DNA from: Dipylidium caninum
Lineage: Eukaryota; Platyhelminthes; Cestoda; Cyclophyllidea; Dipylidiidae
Assembly: GCA_017562135.1 (NCBI GenBank)
Contig: QEYB01001164.1
Span: forward strand, 355,027-419,026
Direction of reading: 5' to 3'
DNA: 64,000 nt
Both the position numbers and the translations under genes were made by a program. Below the pieces are notes generated by a model. It did no database searches, had not been told where the DNA came from, and was given only the letters and a program-made list of their open reading frames with translations. Shown here piece after piece: positions 26,701-38,400 of this stretch. Each line of letters begins with the position of its first letter. Position 1 is the first letter of the stretch.

Positions 26701-29700
26701 TTTCGACGTCCCCGAGATCGAAAGCAAATCGAATTCGTAATTTAGTAACATCAAAGGAAGGATTAAAGGATGTAATTTCAGGAACCAATTACGCCTCGGA
26801 TTTAATCCTGGAAAGTGAAGTCAAAATAAACAATTGGCGAGCAGGCGTCTGTCTTCAAAAATTGTTCAGAGCCTGATTTTACGCGGATGTGAAATTTTAG
26901 TATCCTCAATGAAAGAATGCCTTGAAATAGGCGGATTATGTAAACATTCCTTTAACCACTCGCACTTGGAAGCGATATATTGCAGAAAAAGTATTTACCC
27001 AAAAAAGTACCAATGGAGGTTCCTCCACTTATGCAAAGTTAGAAATGAAGTCTTCGAGACCCTAGAAGCAATGATCGAGCCGACCTCATCTCTTGTTCGA
27101 AGGACAAACTACTCTGCGAGAGGGAGGCGAAAGGGCGTGGGTGCGTGCCTCGGAATCCAGGCAACGAAACAGTCCATGTCCAGGCCAGCAGTGATGATTG
27201 CGTGCGCTCTTGCATCCGTTTCGTGTCTTACACATCCGTCTTAGCTGCCATTAGCATTTCGTTTCAATGTGGTCACTCGGTGTCCAGTAAAATAAGTGCG
27301 GCCGCGCAAGAAGAACGAAAGAGCAATTGCCAAACTTGAAAGTGGAAATCAACCTCCGCCATACTCCAAATAGTATGCACCCAATTGATAAATAATTGGG
27401 TATACTCTCCGATGATCTCTGATGACAATTTAGGATGAGAAAAGCGAGTAAAACTAAGTAATACAGGTCCATTTCCATAAATGAAGTGAACTGAGCAAAG
27501 CAGCTTCAGAAAACAATTAATATAGACAAAACAAATCACAATGAAAAATATATCACAATTTGTTCGATCGGAAGATCTCCTAACGGAAAACAATTGTCGA
27601 GATGACTGTTCATTGCTTATAAAAGGATAAAACAAGATATTGAAGCTGCACAAGGTATCAGAAAACGTAGCGCTTCTATAAGCGCCTGTCGCACCCCCCT
27701 CAGTTCAGCCATTTTGAAACGGCTACGCCCCTCTACCCTCTCAGAGTGCTACGATGGCGCGAGAAAGCCAAAGCTCATCTCCTCACACACAAGGGGATTG
27801 CGACATACTCAGTTAGTGGGGCAAAAATTTGATAGCCCGGAACAGCGATAAAGGGCTCTACTCAGACGGTGACGAGGCCTTGGAGATATCAGATCCAGGG
27901 TCCTGGTGTGGACGGGGGGAGGGGGAATAGCCAACCAGGGCAGTGCACGAAGGCAAATAGCTAATGCCTAGGCGACATTAATACCTGCGCGGTCGGTCAC
28001 ACGCGCGTATGTGCACGTGTCTGCTAGTCAACCAGCCAATCAGTCAACTGGCCAGTTTGGTAGGCAAACGGGCCGTGGACACACTCGTAGGCAAACAGCA
28101 CAGGCACACGGAGAGCGAAAGTGAGAGGATAAACACACATTGTGGCAGCGCAGTGACCAAAGACAGCGCGATTGCGCTTAAATTCGCATACGCGTACAAA
28201 TGCACACACGTAATAGCAGCCCAGTGGTCGTGCGGCCGATGTTCAGGCTTGAACAAGAGCCAGGAAAGCTTTAAAGGGAATGGAATGAGTTACTAACGAG
28301 GGAAATTCGGCAAATTTCTTATTCTGAAATTATAGATTGGGTTAACAAAGTTATTTCCATAGCAAACTTGTCACGAGTCCACAAACATCGAGGAAGAGAA
28401 AATAGATGAGGTGAATTATATAAGTGTTGACATAAAGAGAAATGCCGGAATTTGAAATTGAATTGCATCATCTCTCTAGGTGAATGTTTGATCACTACCA
28501 GGGAAAAAATCGGGTTCAGAAGGGCTTTTCGCAGAATTAAAATAAAGGCAGGAAAGACGAAAGAACATGGCGACTTAATTATAATGCATGGGCGAACTTT
28601 CAATTATCATAGACCTCCAATCATCAGTACGAAAACATAAGCCACCAAAAGTTGTCAGCTATAGAAAAATGAAGTGACCCAGTCTTTGCTAATGTTCACA
28701 TAGCACATATACAAGAGTAAAGAAGAAAGTCAACACAACAAATTAAAAAGCAAAAGCCCGATCAGTAGGTAATATTCCTCAAATGCACGGAAGGATTGCA
28801 ACGTGTGATATTGAGTACAAAAAATATTCAGTTGCCATTGTAAAGACAACAAATTTCACAACCAAACCAAGGTATCTTCACGAAATCTGGATGTTAACAA
28901 GCACGGATAAACATTTAGGCAGGTTAATGGAGATAAGCTAACATTGAACCTCTTTCGTATAATTTATAAACAATTTTGAAAATTGCGGTATCTATTTCAA
29001 CGATCCATCTCAGGTAATGGAATCAGACTTAAGATAAAACGGGAAAAATAGAGTAAAATATGCAAGCGCCGTAGATTATCTTTCATTTTTAAATTAGACA
29101 ATAGACAATAGGTTACGAGTAACTCAAATCAGATATTTGAATCCAAAAGCAATGTACGACAGGGCGAATAGAAATAGAGGAAGAAATCGGGCGCTTTTGC
29201 AGATGAATATGTCTAATTCTTAAACAGAAAAAACGCTAACATGATTTCCACATTACTAGCGTAAAAAAAAACTTGAAAATCAGACCGACAGCACTCCTTG
29301 CAACTTTACTATGAAGGTACAACAAAAAAATTTTAAGAAGGAACAGAACCCGAGTTCTTAAGCCCGTTAATAAACCGAGGCCTATCGCAAAATACGAGAG
29401 GGGGAAGACGAGATGTTACTTGCCGCTATAGAGATCTCACTAGCCGAAATTCAGTCACCATTATGGTATAGTTAGCAAATGGAGAAAAGAAACATGAAAG
29501 AAGGTAAGAACATACGGAGTCAGTTTTTCTGTTCTTCTTAGAGTTCGGGCCGCATTGATAGGCTTTTTGCTCGCCCGGTCGTTGAACTGTCACTTTGCAT
29601 TTCTTGGAATCGAAAGGTGTTGACCCCACAAGAGAACTTTTCTGTTGAAAGAAAGTAATAAACTGAATTTTTTGGAGAATAGATAAGACAAATGAATTAA

Positions 29701-29842
29701 AAGAACAAACCTTTTGGGAGGCAAGTGTGGTGTTTTCAAGGGTATTAACCATATCCAAATAATCGAGGTCATGGTTTATGTTGTGACCGTAATTGGTGGA
29801 TTCCGGTGAGTTATTAGAACCATTGACTGTTCCAGATGCCAT
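17791..29842 (-). CDS. SHOC2: SHOC2/Sur-8 leucine-rich repeat scaffold, complete 15-exon gene
   Basis: SHOC2 is the cytoplasmic leucine-rich repeat scaffold that, with MRAS and PP1, removes an inhibitory phosphate from RAF in RAS-MAPK signalling. I assembled 15 exons with consistent phase (given high to low): 29842-29711, 29641-29516, 25493-25337, 24154-23928, 23233-23107, 22972-22864, 22452-22359, 20865-20761, 20373-20259, 19723-19599, 19518-19431, 18963-18894, 18820-18753, 18155-17986, 17826-17791. They sum to 1749 nt, 582 codons plus TGA, which is the human length as I recall it. Residues 1-86 are a polar tail with a basic patch (SKKNRK). Tandem LRRs of about 23 residues follow from residue 87. 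Diagnostic family strings are [26 protein letters not shown] and [10 protein letters not shown]; the last exon gives [11 protein letters not shown], matching the SHOC2 tail. The start is the ATG opening exon 1. Its second residue is Ala, not Gly. The largest intron is 4.0 kb (25494-29515) and the smallest are 69-80 nt. The LRR identity is very secure. Exons 1-2 are less conserved and rest on phase, splice sites and the basic patch. Confidence 0.95.
25494..29515 (-). other. Large SHOC2 intron 2 with GC-rich islands
   Basis: A 4.0-kb intron in an AT-rich background. It contains two conspicuously G/C-rich patches, about 26180-26340 and 27650-28270, the latter with alternating CAC/GTG-type tracts. 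Frames seen in it are shadows of composition; no exon is supported. The patches could be regulatory or remnants of an inserted element. Confidence 0.5.
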
Positions 29843-32173
29843 AACGATTTTTGTCTGTACGTCGAGAATAAGGAAAATTAAGACGGCAAAACTAGAAGTA
29901 ATACGTAATGGTAGAATACATGAAAGAGTCGATAACCCGAGAATGTGGGTTACGAAGGCATTTTGGAGGCCAAAACTAAGGACTCACACAAACAAAAATG
30001 CATAAGCAGTTTCCGTTATAAGTAGAACGGACGTTGCCAGTGACAAAATATCTGGAGCATCTAAGTTCGCAAACCGGTAAAGTGATTTTTTTACGACCTC
30101 AGGGCAAGAAAATATTAATTACACAATATGTTAGTGTGTGCGTAAGCAAAGTACGAAATTTCACGTCATGGGGGCTGTCAAAATACTAATTTAGGGATGT
30201 AGAAGTACAAAGAGAACTAGCAAGCAACCTAGTAGAATTAGACAATGACAATAAGCGCAACGGTGACATTAAATTTATGGCACACAAAATTTGCACGGTA
30301 TGCAAAGCTAGCTTGTGACAAAACAATGGTCGACCAATGGAAAGCGAAAAAGAAAACCAGACCACCCGCACCTATCCGCACGTCATCTACTCGAAGACGC
30401 CCGAAACAAATGTGGCGGTTTTTTCAGTGCATTTATCGAATAAATAAAACAACATTTTTGTAATAAATTAATTGCAATTGTCATTTACACAATAACAAAA
30501 ATAAACATTTTAAAATAATATTGTTTTGAAATTTTTAAACGAAAGACAATTAGCCTTAATTAACTATTAATCACCAAGGATTTCCCAATACTTCCCGCAA
30601 GTTCCGTGCAACTATAACAAAGTTAGACGCGAGTGAGTTTCATTTTACAAATTTTTATAACGAGGCGAATTCAATCTACTTAGAAAACATGATGAAGGCT
30701 AAAATCATTCATGAAATTCGACACCGGAAGGCCTATATTATACCCCAATCGATTTGATGTAAAAGTTTGAGTGCATTATGAGCACAGCGCTGCCTTCATT
30801 GTCCCTGTGTAGTAATGCTCAATTTTCTTTTCCAAAACTCTGGTAGATCCTAGAAGTTTATGGGTAATGGATGGTGGAGCCTGTTCACCACTAAGATGAA
30901 TGCACGTTCCCATCGCCAGAGCCAAAATTTTTCGTAATGTAATCAGCGTCACCTTTCTTCGTGAGTCGCTGTTTTGTAAATTTTGGGAAACCATAATGGC
31001 CGTAATTTTGTAAATATTGCACACATATGTATAAGTCGCCTACACCTAACTTAGCCTCATATTTGCTCTTCGTGCTACGTGCGCATTGGACACAGACGAT
31101 TCGATCTCAGCATTATGGTCTAGACGGTTTCCATTTTAGCATAGCGTATACTACTTATTACACTATGACATGGAGTCCAAATGCACTAAGCATTACTGCA
31201 AATAATTTTTCTCCGTCAACGATTTTCACTCAATAACACATTTTGTGAAGCTAATTAGTTCTACCTAACCATTTATTAAATATTTTCCTAAAGCTTGACA
31301 TATTCATGGTTGGCAAGTGTGGCTACTTCGTAATAATTTTGTATGGGAGGCCACATACGAACGCGTGAGTGACCTTCTTGGTTCATTCACTTGATGAGCG
31401 GTTTGTTGCGCTAGTTTGCGCTGCGGTGCACCTGACAGCCCAACCCATCTGAACAGCGTTCCAGCCCAACGTGTGTTGGATTTAGTTCATTAATCGCTCT
31501 TTTTTTCGCGCGGATGTGCGAGGGTGGTTTAGACGACTGGGCCGACGATTCGTGCGATTGTCTAGGAAATCGGTGGATGGGGAATGGCTCGTAACTGTGG
31601 CTATCACTGGTACACAGTGTGCAGTGAGGTACCACTCGATTAAGCAGCCGAGGAAGCTACGGCTTGCGCTTCCATGCCACCCCACGTGGTTCCACTTCTG
31701 TAGGCGACAAGTGCTTTCGGAAGACACCACGGGCACACCGACGGCACTCATTTTACAGGCGGTATAAATCTATCTCTGAAGATCCTAGATTCGTGATGAC
31801 AAGTAATTGACACTACGTTCACCATCGGAAGGAGTGGACGACATCCTTGATAAACAACACACTGACAAACGATAAAAGCAAAAGATAACCCAGGAGAGCG
31901 CACAACGACTACTTCCGCATCTACCAGCACACCCGCTAGTGGAGATGAGTGTCCCCAAGAATCCAACAGCCTGTGCTCTTAGGTAAGTAGCGAACTTCCT
32001 CAACACGAAGTAAAAAAGTGCCATCTCGAAGAATTGAAATAAAAGTAATAAAGTTAAAAATGTTTTCAAAAATTTAGTGTTAAAATCCCAGAACGGAAAC
32101 TATACAAGTACGTACACACACATGTCATATGGGAGCACCTCTATACAGCTTTCCAGAGGGTGAGGGAAGTCGA
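29843..32173. other. Spacer between NSRP1 (3' side) and SHOC2 (5' side)
   Basis: About 2.3 kb between two minus-strand genes. It should hold the NSRP1 3' end and the SHOC2 promoter. A G/C-rich patch lies at about 31370-31750 in otherwise AT-rich DNA. A minus-strand AATAAA match lies near 31271, about 900 nt past the NSRP1 stop. Confidence 0.5.
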
Positions 32174-35100
32174 CTAGGTCTCATCGTCCGATAGCACGAT
32201 TTTTGGTTTATTGAGACCCGCGGCTTTGCGCGCCAGAAAGCGTTGGCGAAAAGCCTCCACCTCCTCTTCAGTAGTTATACGCGGTTTTGCATAAAATGAA
32301 CCCCGGCGGAGGAGGGGGAAGTGCCGGTTGCGCGGGGGTAGCCGACTTGGAAACCTCATTCCTTCTTGATGATGATTCTGTTGACTCTCCACCTCCTCCT
32401 TCCGTTGTCCGATGTTTCCGATGTTCCCGCCCGTCACAATGTGAACTATATCTACCCTCTCGTGAAGAACTAAGAAAAGCCATTTTTATAAGAATGTGTA
32501 GAAAAAGGGACTCCACATAAAGGGCGAAGTTCACAGATAATTGATAGCTTCCAATTTTCTCTGCAACTGCACCACAGGCAGTCGGGGACTAGAAATATCT
32601 CAGCAACAAAGAGAAGCTTGTGAGCTGCTCAGTTGCATCTTAAATTATGAAAGAATGCAAAAGTCATTATTTCAACCCAAAATACAAAGTCAAGATTATG
32701 TTAGGACTAATGCTTTTTTAAGGGACGCTACCAAAAGACAAGCGCTTAAGGGAATTACGTAAGCGGGTCCATAGAGAAAACCGGCTGCGATACGTGAATA
32801 CGCACAAATTGCTCAAGAGAATTGAAGAAAATCCTCTCTGTCCCCTGCTCATTCAACAGCAAAGTGTCAAGAACGCTCGGCATGGCCAAGTAATATGGGC
32901 TTACTTGCCCAAAATCTCAGGATCAACTGTGCAGGAGGAGGCTGGGGAATAGCAGTAAATCAACTGTTTTTATTTCTCATCCAACCAACGTATGTTTAGG
33001 GTGTAAATGAAAGTTAAGAAATTCATTTATTTATCACTATTAAAGGTTGCTGCTAATTCAAGGTCCGAGTCATTTAATAGAGACAAAGGAATGTGAAAAT
33101 AAACAAACCAAAGCTAAGAAAATACGGATCAATCCGACGACTTAGCTAGTGAGCAGACTAAAGAAGGTTTAGATCATATTTACCAAATGAGCTTAAAGGG
33201 AGAGTGCGAGGACATACCTGCTCGAGTGACGTCTTATGGTCCGGTGGTGCCTATTGTCACGTGAGCGATGATGGTGGTGTCGTGATGACGAAGAATGCCC
33301 TTCTTCCGGCACCCGTCTATCCCCGGCGTATCGTGACTATAGGGTAAAGGAACAAAAAGTAACCAATTAAGAGAATAGGTAAGATTTGGCATTACAAACC
33401 TCTTCATGTCTGCGAAGTGGAGGACTTTGAGTTCGAGACGAGGATGGTTTTTCAATTTTCACATCCTGCAGAATTCCGCAAAGAGTAAGGCGGAATTACG
33501 TTTAAAAGGGGTGGACAGGTATAAAAACTGTCTATCTGAAAGCGATTTATCTAAAATCGCAATAAATTCGACAAATACGTAATAAATGTAACTCAAATTG
33601 TTGTTTACACTAAAAAAAGCTGTACGAAGCTACTGACCATTTATTTAAAGTCTAAATAATGCAGTGAAACCATACATAGAGTAAACGAATAGAAGAACCT
33701 TATCATCACAGGTGTGGTGGGTCGAGGACCTCTCAGTCTTTGCATCCTACAGTTGTAAAAGGAAATAAAATTTAGGTCAATACGGTAAAGAACAATAATA
33801 CCGCAAGTTTTTACCCTAAACAGATTGATATTTGCGGGCAGGAAGTGACCAAAACCTTGTCAAAAATGCGAGAAGTGAGGGAATCGTCAAGAATATTAAA
33901 TTTATAAATCACTATCACGAGAAAGACGGAATAATCTCACAGTAAGGCCTTCAAAAATCGAATCAAAAGGACCGTGCCACCCAATACTTAACGGGACGAA
34001 CAGAAATATGACAAATTATACACATTAAAAAACTGAAAGGCGGATTTGTAGGGAACTCCAACCACTATCAAAATCAACTTTTCGTGAAGTTCAGTAAAAG
34101 TGGGCTTAGGCAATGAGACAAACCTTATGCGCATCAGTTTTTTGTGATTTCGATGGCCGAGAGGCAGTAGTAGAAGAAGATTCGGGTCGAGAGGCAGTCT
34201 TCTGTTGGTACATGTATCGATAAAATCCACCCAATCCATCTTGTTTAGTCACGTCCATCACTTCCTCTCTTGACTCCTCTTCGTGACGACGTTCGACCAA
34301 CTCACGTAGTTCGGCCATTTTCGCCTTTCAAAAAGAAAAATTCAAACGGAGGTTAACTTGTGAAAAATCTTAATCTCAAATATATGCGTGAATTTACTTT
34401 GTAGGCGCTTGTAACAAAAGCCTCCTTGTCACCATACTTTTCTTTATCTGCCTCCAATTCACGTTGGGCCTTACGCTCGTTAAGAAGTTCCTTCTCCAAT
34501 TTACGAACATTCGAGGCTTGCATCAGTTTGTCCACGTATTTTGACTTCAACAATAAAAATAACATCAACGAGTCGATTATTATTTTAAAAGACTATAAAC
34601 ACGACGGATGTCAATCGCACACTGCTTTTGCCATATTATAAACCTCTGTTATTCCTCATATATTTTGGTTGATATTTTTTTTGTTAAAAAAATCAAGTTA
34701 TCATAAGTCTTACAGCCAATTCGAAAGAACATAAACGCTGTGAAAAAACTGGTTAACCGGATTACTAACTGAAGCATCGACGCCCGAAATGATTGCCTCC
34801 ACATAAGATAAAAGAAGAAACATGACGAGATAACCAAAGTTACATACAAACTATAAGCATTAGACATATTAAATGTCAGAAAACCATGGCCCACCGCCAT
34901 AATGAAAGGATTTATTAACAGACAGGTCTGCCAGCTAAAGTTAAGCATATCATCACGTAAGAGAACGAGAAATAGCTAGACAATGGGGCAGTCCGCAGGA
35001 AGCGGATGTGACTCTAGAGCAACAAACAACTGTAGGAAAGTTATTAAATTACAGTTAGAAACGGTGCAAAAAATGCAAATTTTGAAAGAGAACTAACGGT

Positions 35101-35493
35101 TCGCGCTGAAGGTCGGGTCTTCTCCAGCACCTTTTCCTCTTTTTCTCGAGTGATTTTGTCATAAACCTCATCATACTGAAATACAGAGGCATCTTCCTCA
35201 AGGGCCTTCTCGAGGTTGACTTTTGTCTGGGGGCGCAAACATGATTAAGAACTTGAAATAACGAAATACCGTTTTGCGGATACTAGTTTTGAGAGTCTCA
35301 AATTTGGCGTCAAAGTTTGGAGTTCTCTATGGAGAGTAAGTGTTTTGAGCAGTCTTACAAATTCGGCCTCCTCATCATCCGACTCCTCCGCAAAAGCCTT
35401 CTCCACAGGGGCAACCTGCGTAATCTTCTTCGAAGTTCTTTTGTTGGGTATTATCAAACCATATGTTTTCCCGGTAATATTGTTTAAGGACAT
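32174..35493 (-). CDS. NSRP1: Nuclear speckle splicing regulatory protein 1 (CCDC55 family), 8 exons, last exon frame-disrupted
   Basis: NSRP1 is a nuclear-speckle protein that influences alternative splice-site choice. Exons (high to low): 35493-35359, 35326-35270, 35226-35098, 34544-34398, 34324-34124, 33465-33400, 33336-33218, 32469-32174. The start has KTYGLIIPNK, the family N-terminal signature (human RQYGLILPKK), followed by an acidic EESDDEEAE patch. LEKALEEDASVFQYDEVYDK (about residues 68-87) matches the conserved block. A coiled coil rich in Lys/Glu follows, then DKEAFVTSAYK (146-156), the best family motif, and DVTKQDGLGGFYRYM. Exons 6-7 are Arg/Ser/His-rich, as expected for a speckle protein. 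The C-terminus EEEVEAFRQRFLARK matches the end of the family, but it sits in a different frame from the start of exon 8. The eight exons sum to 1150 nt, one more than a multiple of three. Removing one base in the C-run at about 32301-32304 would join the frames and give about 382 residues. Introns 1 and 2 are only 32 and 43 nt. Family identity is secure; the integrity of the last exon is not. Confidence 0.9.
35327..35358 (-). other. 32-nt intron in NSRP1
   Basis: GTAAGA donor and CATAG acceptor, 32 nt in all. Removing it joins the acidic N-terminal patch (EESDDEEAEF) to RTPNFDAKF in phase 0 and keeps the following conserved block readable. Retaining it reads into a stop. The next intron (35227-35269) is 43 nt. 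Such tiny introns near the 5' end of genes are a known flatworm trait, in my recollection best described for schistosomes. Confidence 0.8.
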
Positions 35494-38400
35494 GCTTAAA
35501 GCTGAAGCACATAATGGGAGATAGTAAAAATACAGGCTAGGGGGACAAAAATAGAACTAGGTAAGATATACACGTTTCTTATGCCCCCCCCCCAAGTCGT
35601 GAATCACTCATTATGTGTCTAGATATAATATGGCTCGGCATGGAAAAAACATAGAGGTTTTAAAACAGAACGGCACGAGCCGAACGCCCGGACCAGGAGG
35701 CGAGCTACTAAAACCGAGTGACGTACCGCAGACGCAGTTAATTAAAACCAACGACAAGCTAATATTTAAAATTATTCTTATCACAGGATGTTGAGGCCCA
35801 AAACATCAGCAAAAGTGTGTTTTCAATAAAAAAGTAGCTTTCAATGATTTAGCAAATGAAATAAATAAAAACGGCTGGCATTAAAAATAAACGACTAGAT
35901 TTGCCAAATCTTTACGTTTATTTATGAAATAATTAAAACTTTGTTGAAAATGAAACGCATTACTCCCACGGCTTATGCTGGTAATTTAGTGGCATTTCTG
36001 GTCACCGTAATTGTTTGATGATCTTGAGGGTTTGCATATCGGCATTTCGTAGACGCTCTTAGACAACTGTTTTCACTACTCTTGGAAAGTGAATGGCAAT
36101 AACTTGAGAATTAATAACGCTAACCATCAACGCATAGCTATAACTATGTTGTTTGCCTCCATTGACTTATTAAGGAGAAGACAAATCATCAAGGTGTCTA
36201 CTGCGACGAGGAAGCACCGGAACAAGACGAAGATGGAAACAAGCATGACTGCGTTCACCTACGAAAGGCGGCTGCGATAGCAGCCGCAGGGGATTGAGTA
36301 GACAGTCTGCCCGCATTTGATCAAACTCTTGCCACGTCGACACGGTGAATGAAACTTCCTTCAAATTATGTCGTGTCGCCACAATGAGGCTTCGTTACAA
36401 TCCAGTGATGAGACGTCTGCAGTGTGTTGCAACAAGCTCCCACAATGCTGGGAACTATCTTCTTCCACTGCCAGCCATTGCTCTAGTATGCACCAGTTTC
36501 CTCCTCTACTTCACCTCCTGTTCTATGGGCTCCAGCAGCCGGGGCGATTCCCTCTACACTATCTGCACTGCCACGTTATTTTCTGTATCTGCTTCCTTAA
36601 AGCCAGTCATTCTAAATGGAAAGGAGGTGAGAAGGGGAAAGTGGACGGGACGACAAAAGGTAGAGATGTTCATCCTCGTTGGCTATTTGTAGGCAACAAA
36701 TTTGACTTGTTTTATTGATAATCGTACAGTTCCACATGGGCGGCTACTGCACGCCAACGAAATGAAGTTTGGCCTGAGATTTGGACTACAAGGCTAAATC
36801 CCAATCATCTGTGAATCTTGTGGAGTTTGAAATGCACTGCTTTCCCAAGTTCTGTGATCTCGGAGGCCGGAATTGTCCTGAGACCGTGATGTCCCCATTG
36901 ATAGGTTCACATCTTAAAGTTGGTCCAATTAAAATACTTTGGGTCTCGGAGGTTTTTAACCAAAATTTTTTCTTCACATCTCACAGATTCGATCATCAGT
37001 TCGTGTCTACTGATCTCCACTTCTCTCTCCTGTCACTCAAACGCCAATGAAGTCCCAGTGAGACGACTGGCGTCTGTGTGAATCACTGAGCAGTAGTCTG
37101 TGAGATGTAAATCTCACATCCATTCTACGTGTCACTCTGTAATAACCGCCCACATGTACTTGTAAAAAACGACTATTTGATGAACATTTCCTGTCGGATA
37201 GGCATGAAACATCCTTAAAGGGGTTCATAGCAAGCTGAAAGGCAGGCGCACATTGACCGCTTGATGTGGAGAGAATGCATTTAGAATTGCCACAGGCGAT
37301 TTATCTTCACCCAAAATCTGCTGTCTGGCTCCAGCGAGGCAACCGCGATATTAGCTCGATCTAAGCACTCGCTGGGGTTGTTTCCTGCCTATTCATCAGG
37401 AACTGTTTGTTGCCTAGTCTTTTTGTTTACGATTGGACAACTTATTCGGCAGAGAATGCATCTATCGTTGGCTAAGACATTCTCCTCCACCACCGCAACA
37501 CGACCTCTCTAGGTCTAGCGAGGTACATGAGGATGAAGGCAAGGCTGTATTGAAACAACTGTCCTCTAGACCGGTTGTGTCAATTCTTCGACTGTGGTGA
37601 GAGAATTGCAGGAATTCATCGTAAACTTCGTGCATGCAAGAGATGAAGGGGAGCGGGGACAGCGCACTGTAAGAGTCAGGGACGACCTCACTCTCGTGCG
37701 GGAAGACGAAATCGCGGCATGAAGGCGTGGCTGACAAGACACCGTGTGAGATGTTGAGGTGACTGGTTCGAGGGGACTATTGGAATGAAGGACGTGGATT
37801 GTGCCTCGCTGGATGCGAGCATTTTGAGGATAAAGATTTGAGCATTTAATCCGGAGAGGAGAGGTCCGCTCAGTAAGATTGCGTTGCGTGTCTCAAACGG
37901 TTAGAAATGCGACGGGACACGGTTCATGTGCGAGACCTACGAAATAATAATTGCAGGAATGAAGGAACCTGATAATGTACCCCAAGTTAAAAAGCTTGAT
38001 GGCGTCGCATGGCAATGAAACATCTTCACGTCCTAACTCTTCCTCTTAGGCAAATTAACTTTTCGATTTACCTAACATATTCCCACACAAGTCTTGTAAG
38101 TCTTAATTCGTTTGGAAAATTAATAGACGATTAATGGTTTATTCGCAACGATTAACACGCACTAGGGTAACTGGAAAGAAGGTCATTCGAACAGACTTTA
38201 GGACAATTTCGCCAACTTCTGTAGTCGTTAAATTGTTGACCCGTTTGTATTATGAACCTAATAGTAAATTCTATTATTGCTGAAAGTAATCAAACGGAGG
38301 TCTAAATTGGTTAGTCTGCGAAAAAATAACCCATCTAATGTTTCAGAACTACGAATTTAAGAGCGAATAAATGGATTCTGATGTCGAACTAATTATTATG

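Noticed and set aside
34649..34948. Hydrophobic 99-codon minus-strand ORF resembling a membrane protein
   Set aside because: It lies wholly inside NSRP1 intron 3; its hydrophobicity follows from AT-rich, T-rich composition, with no domain or splice support.
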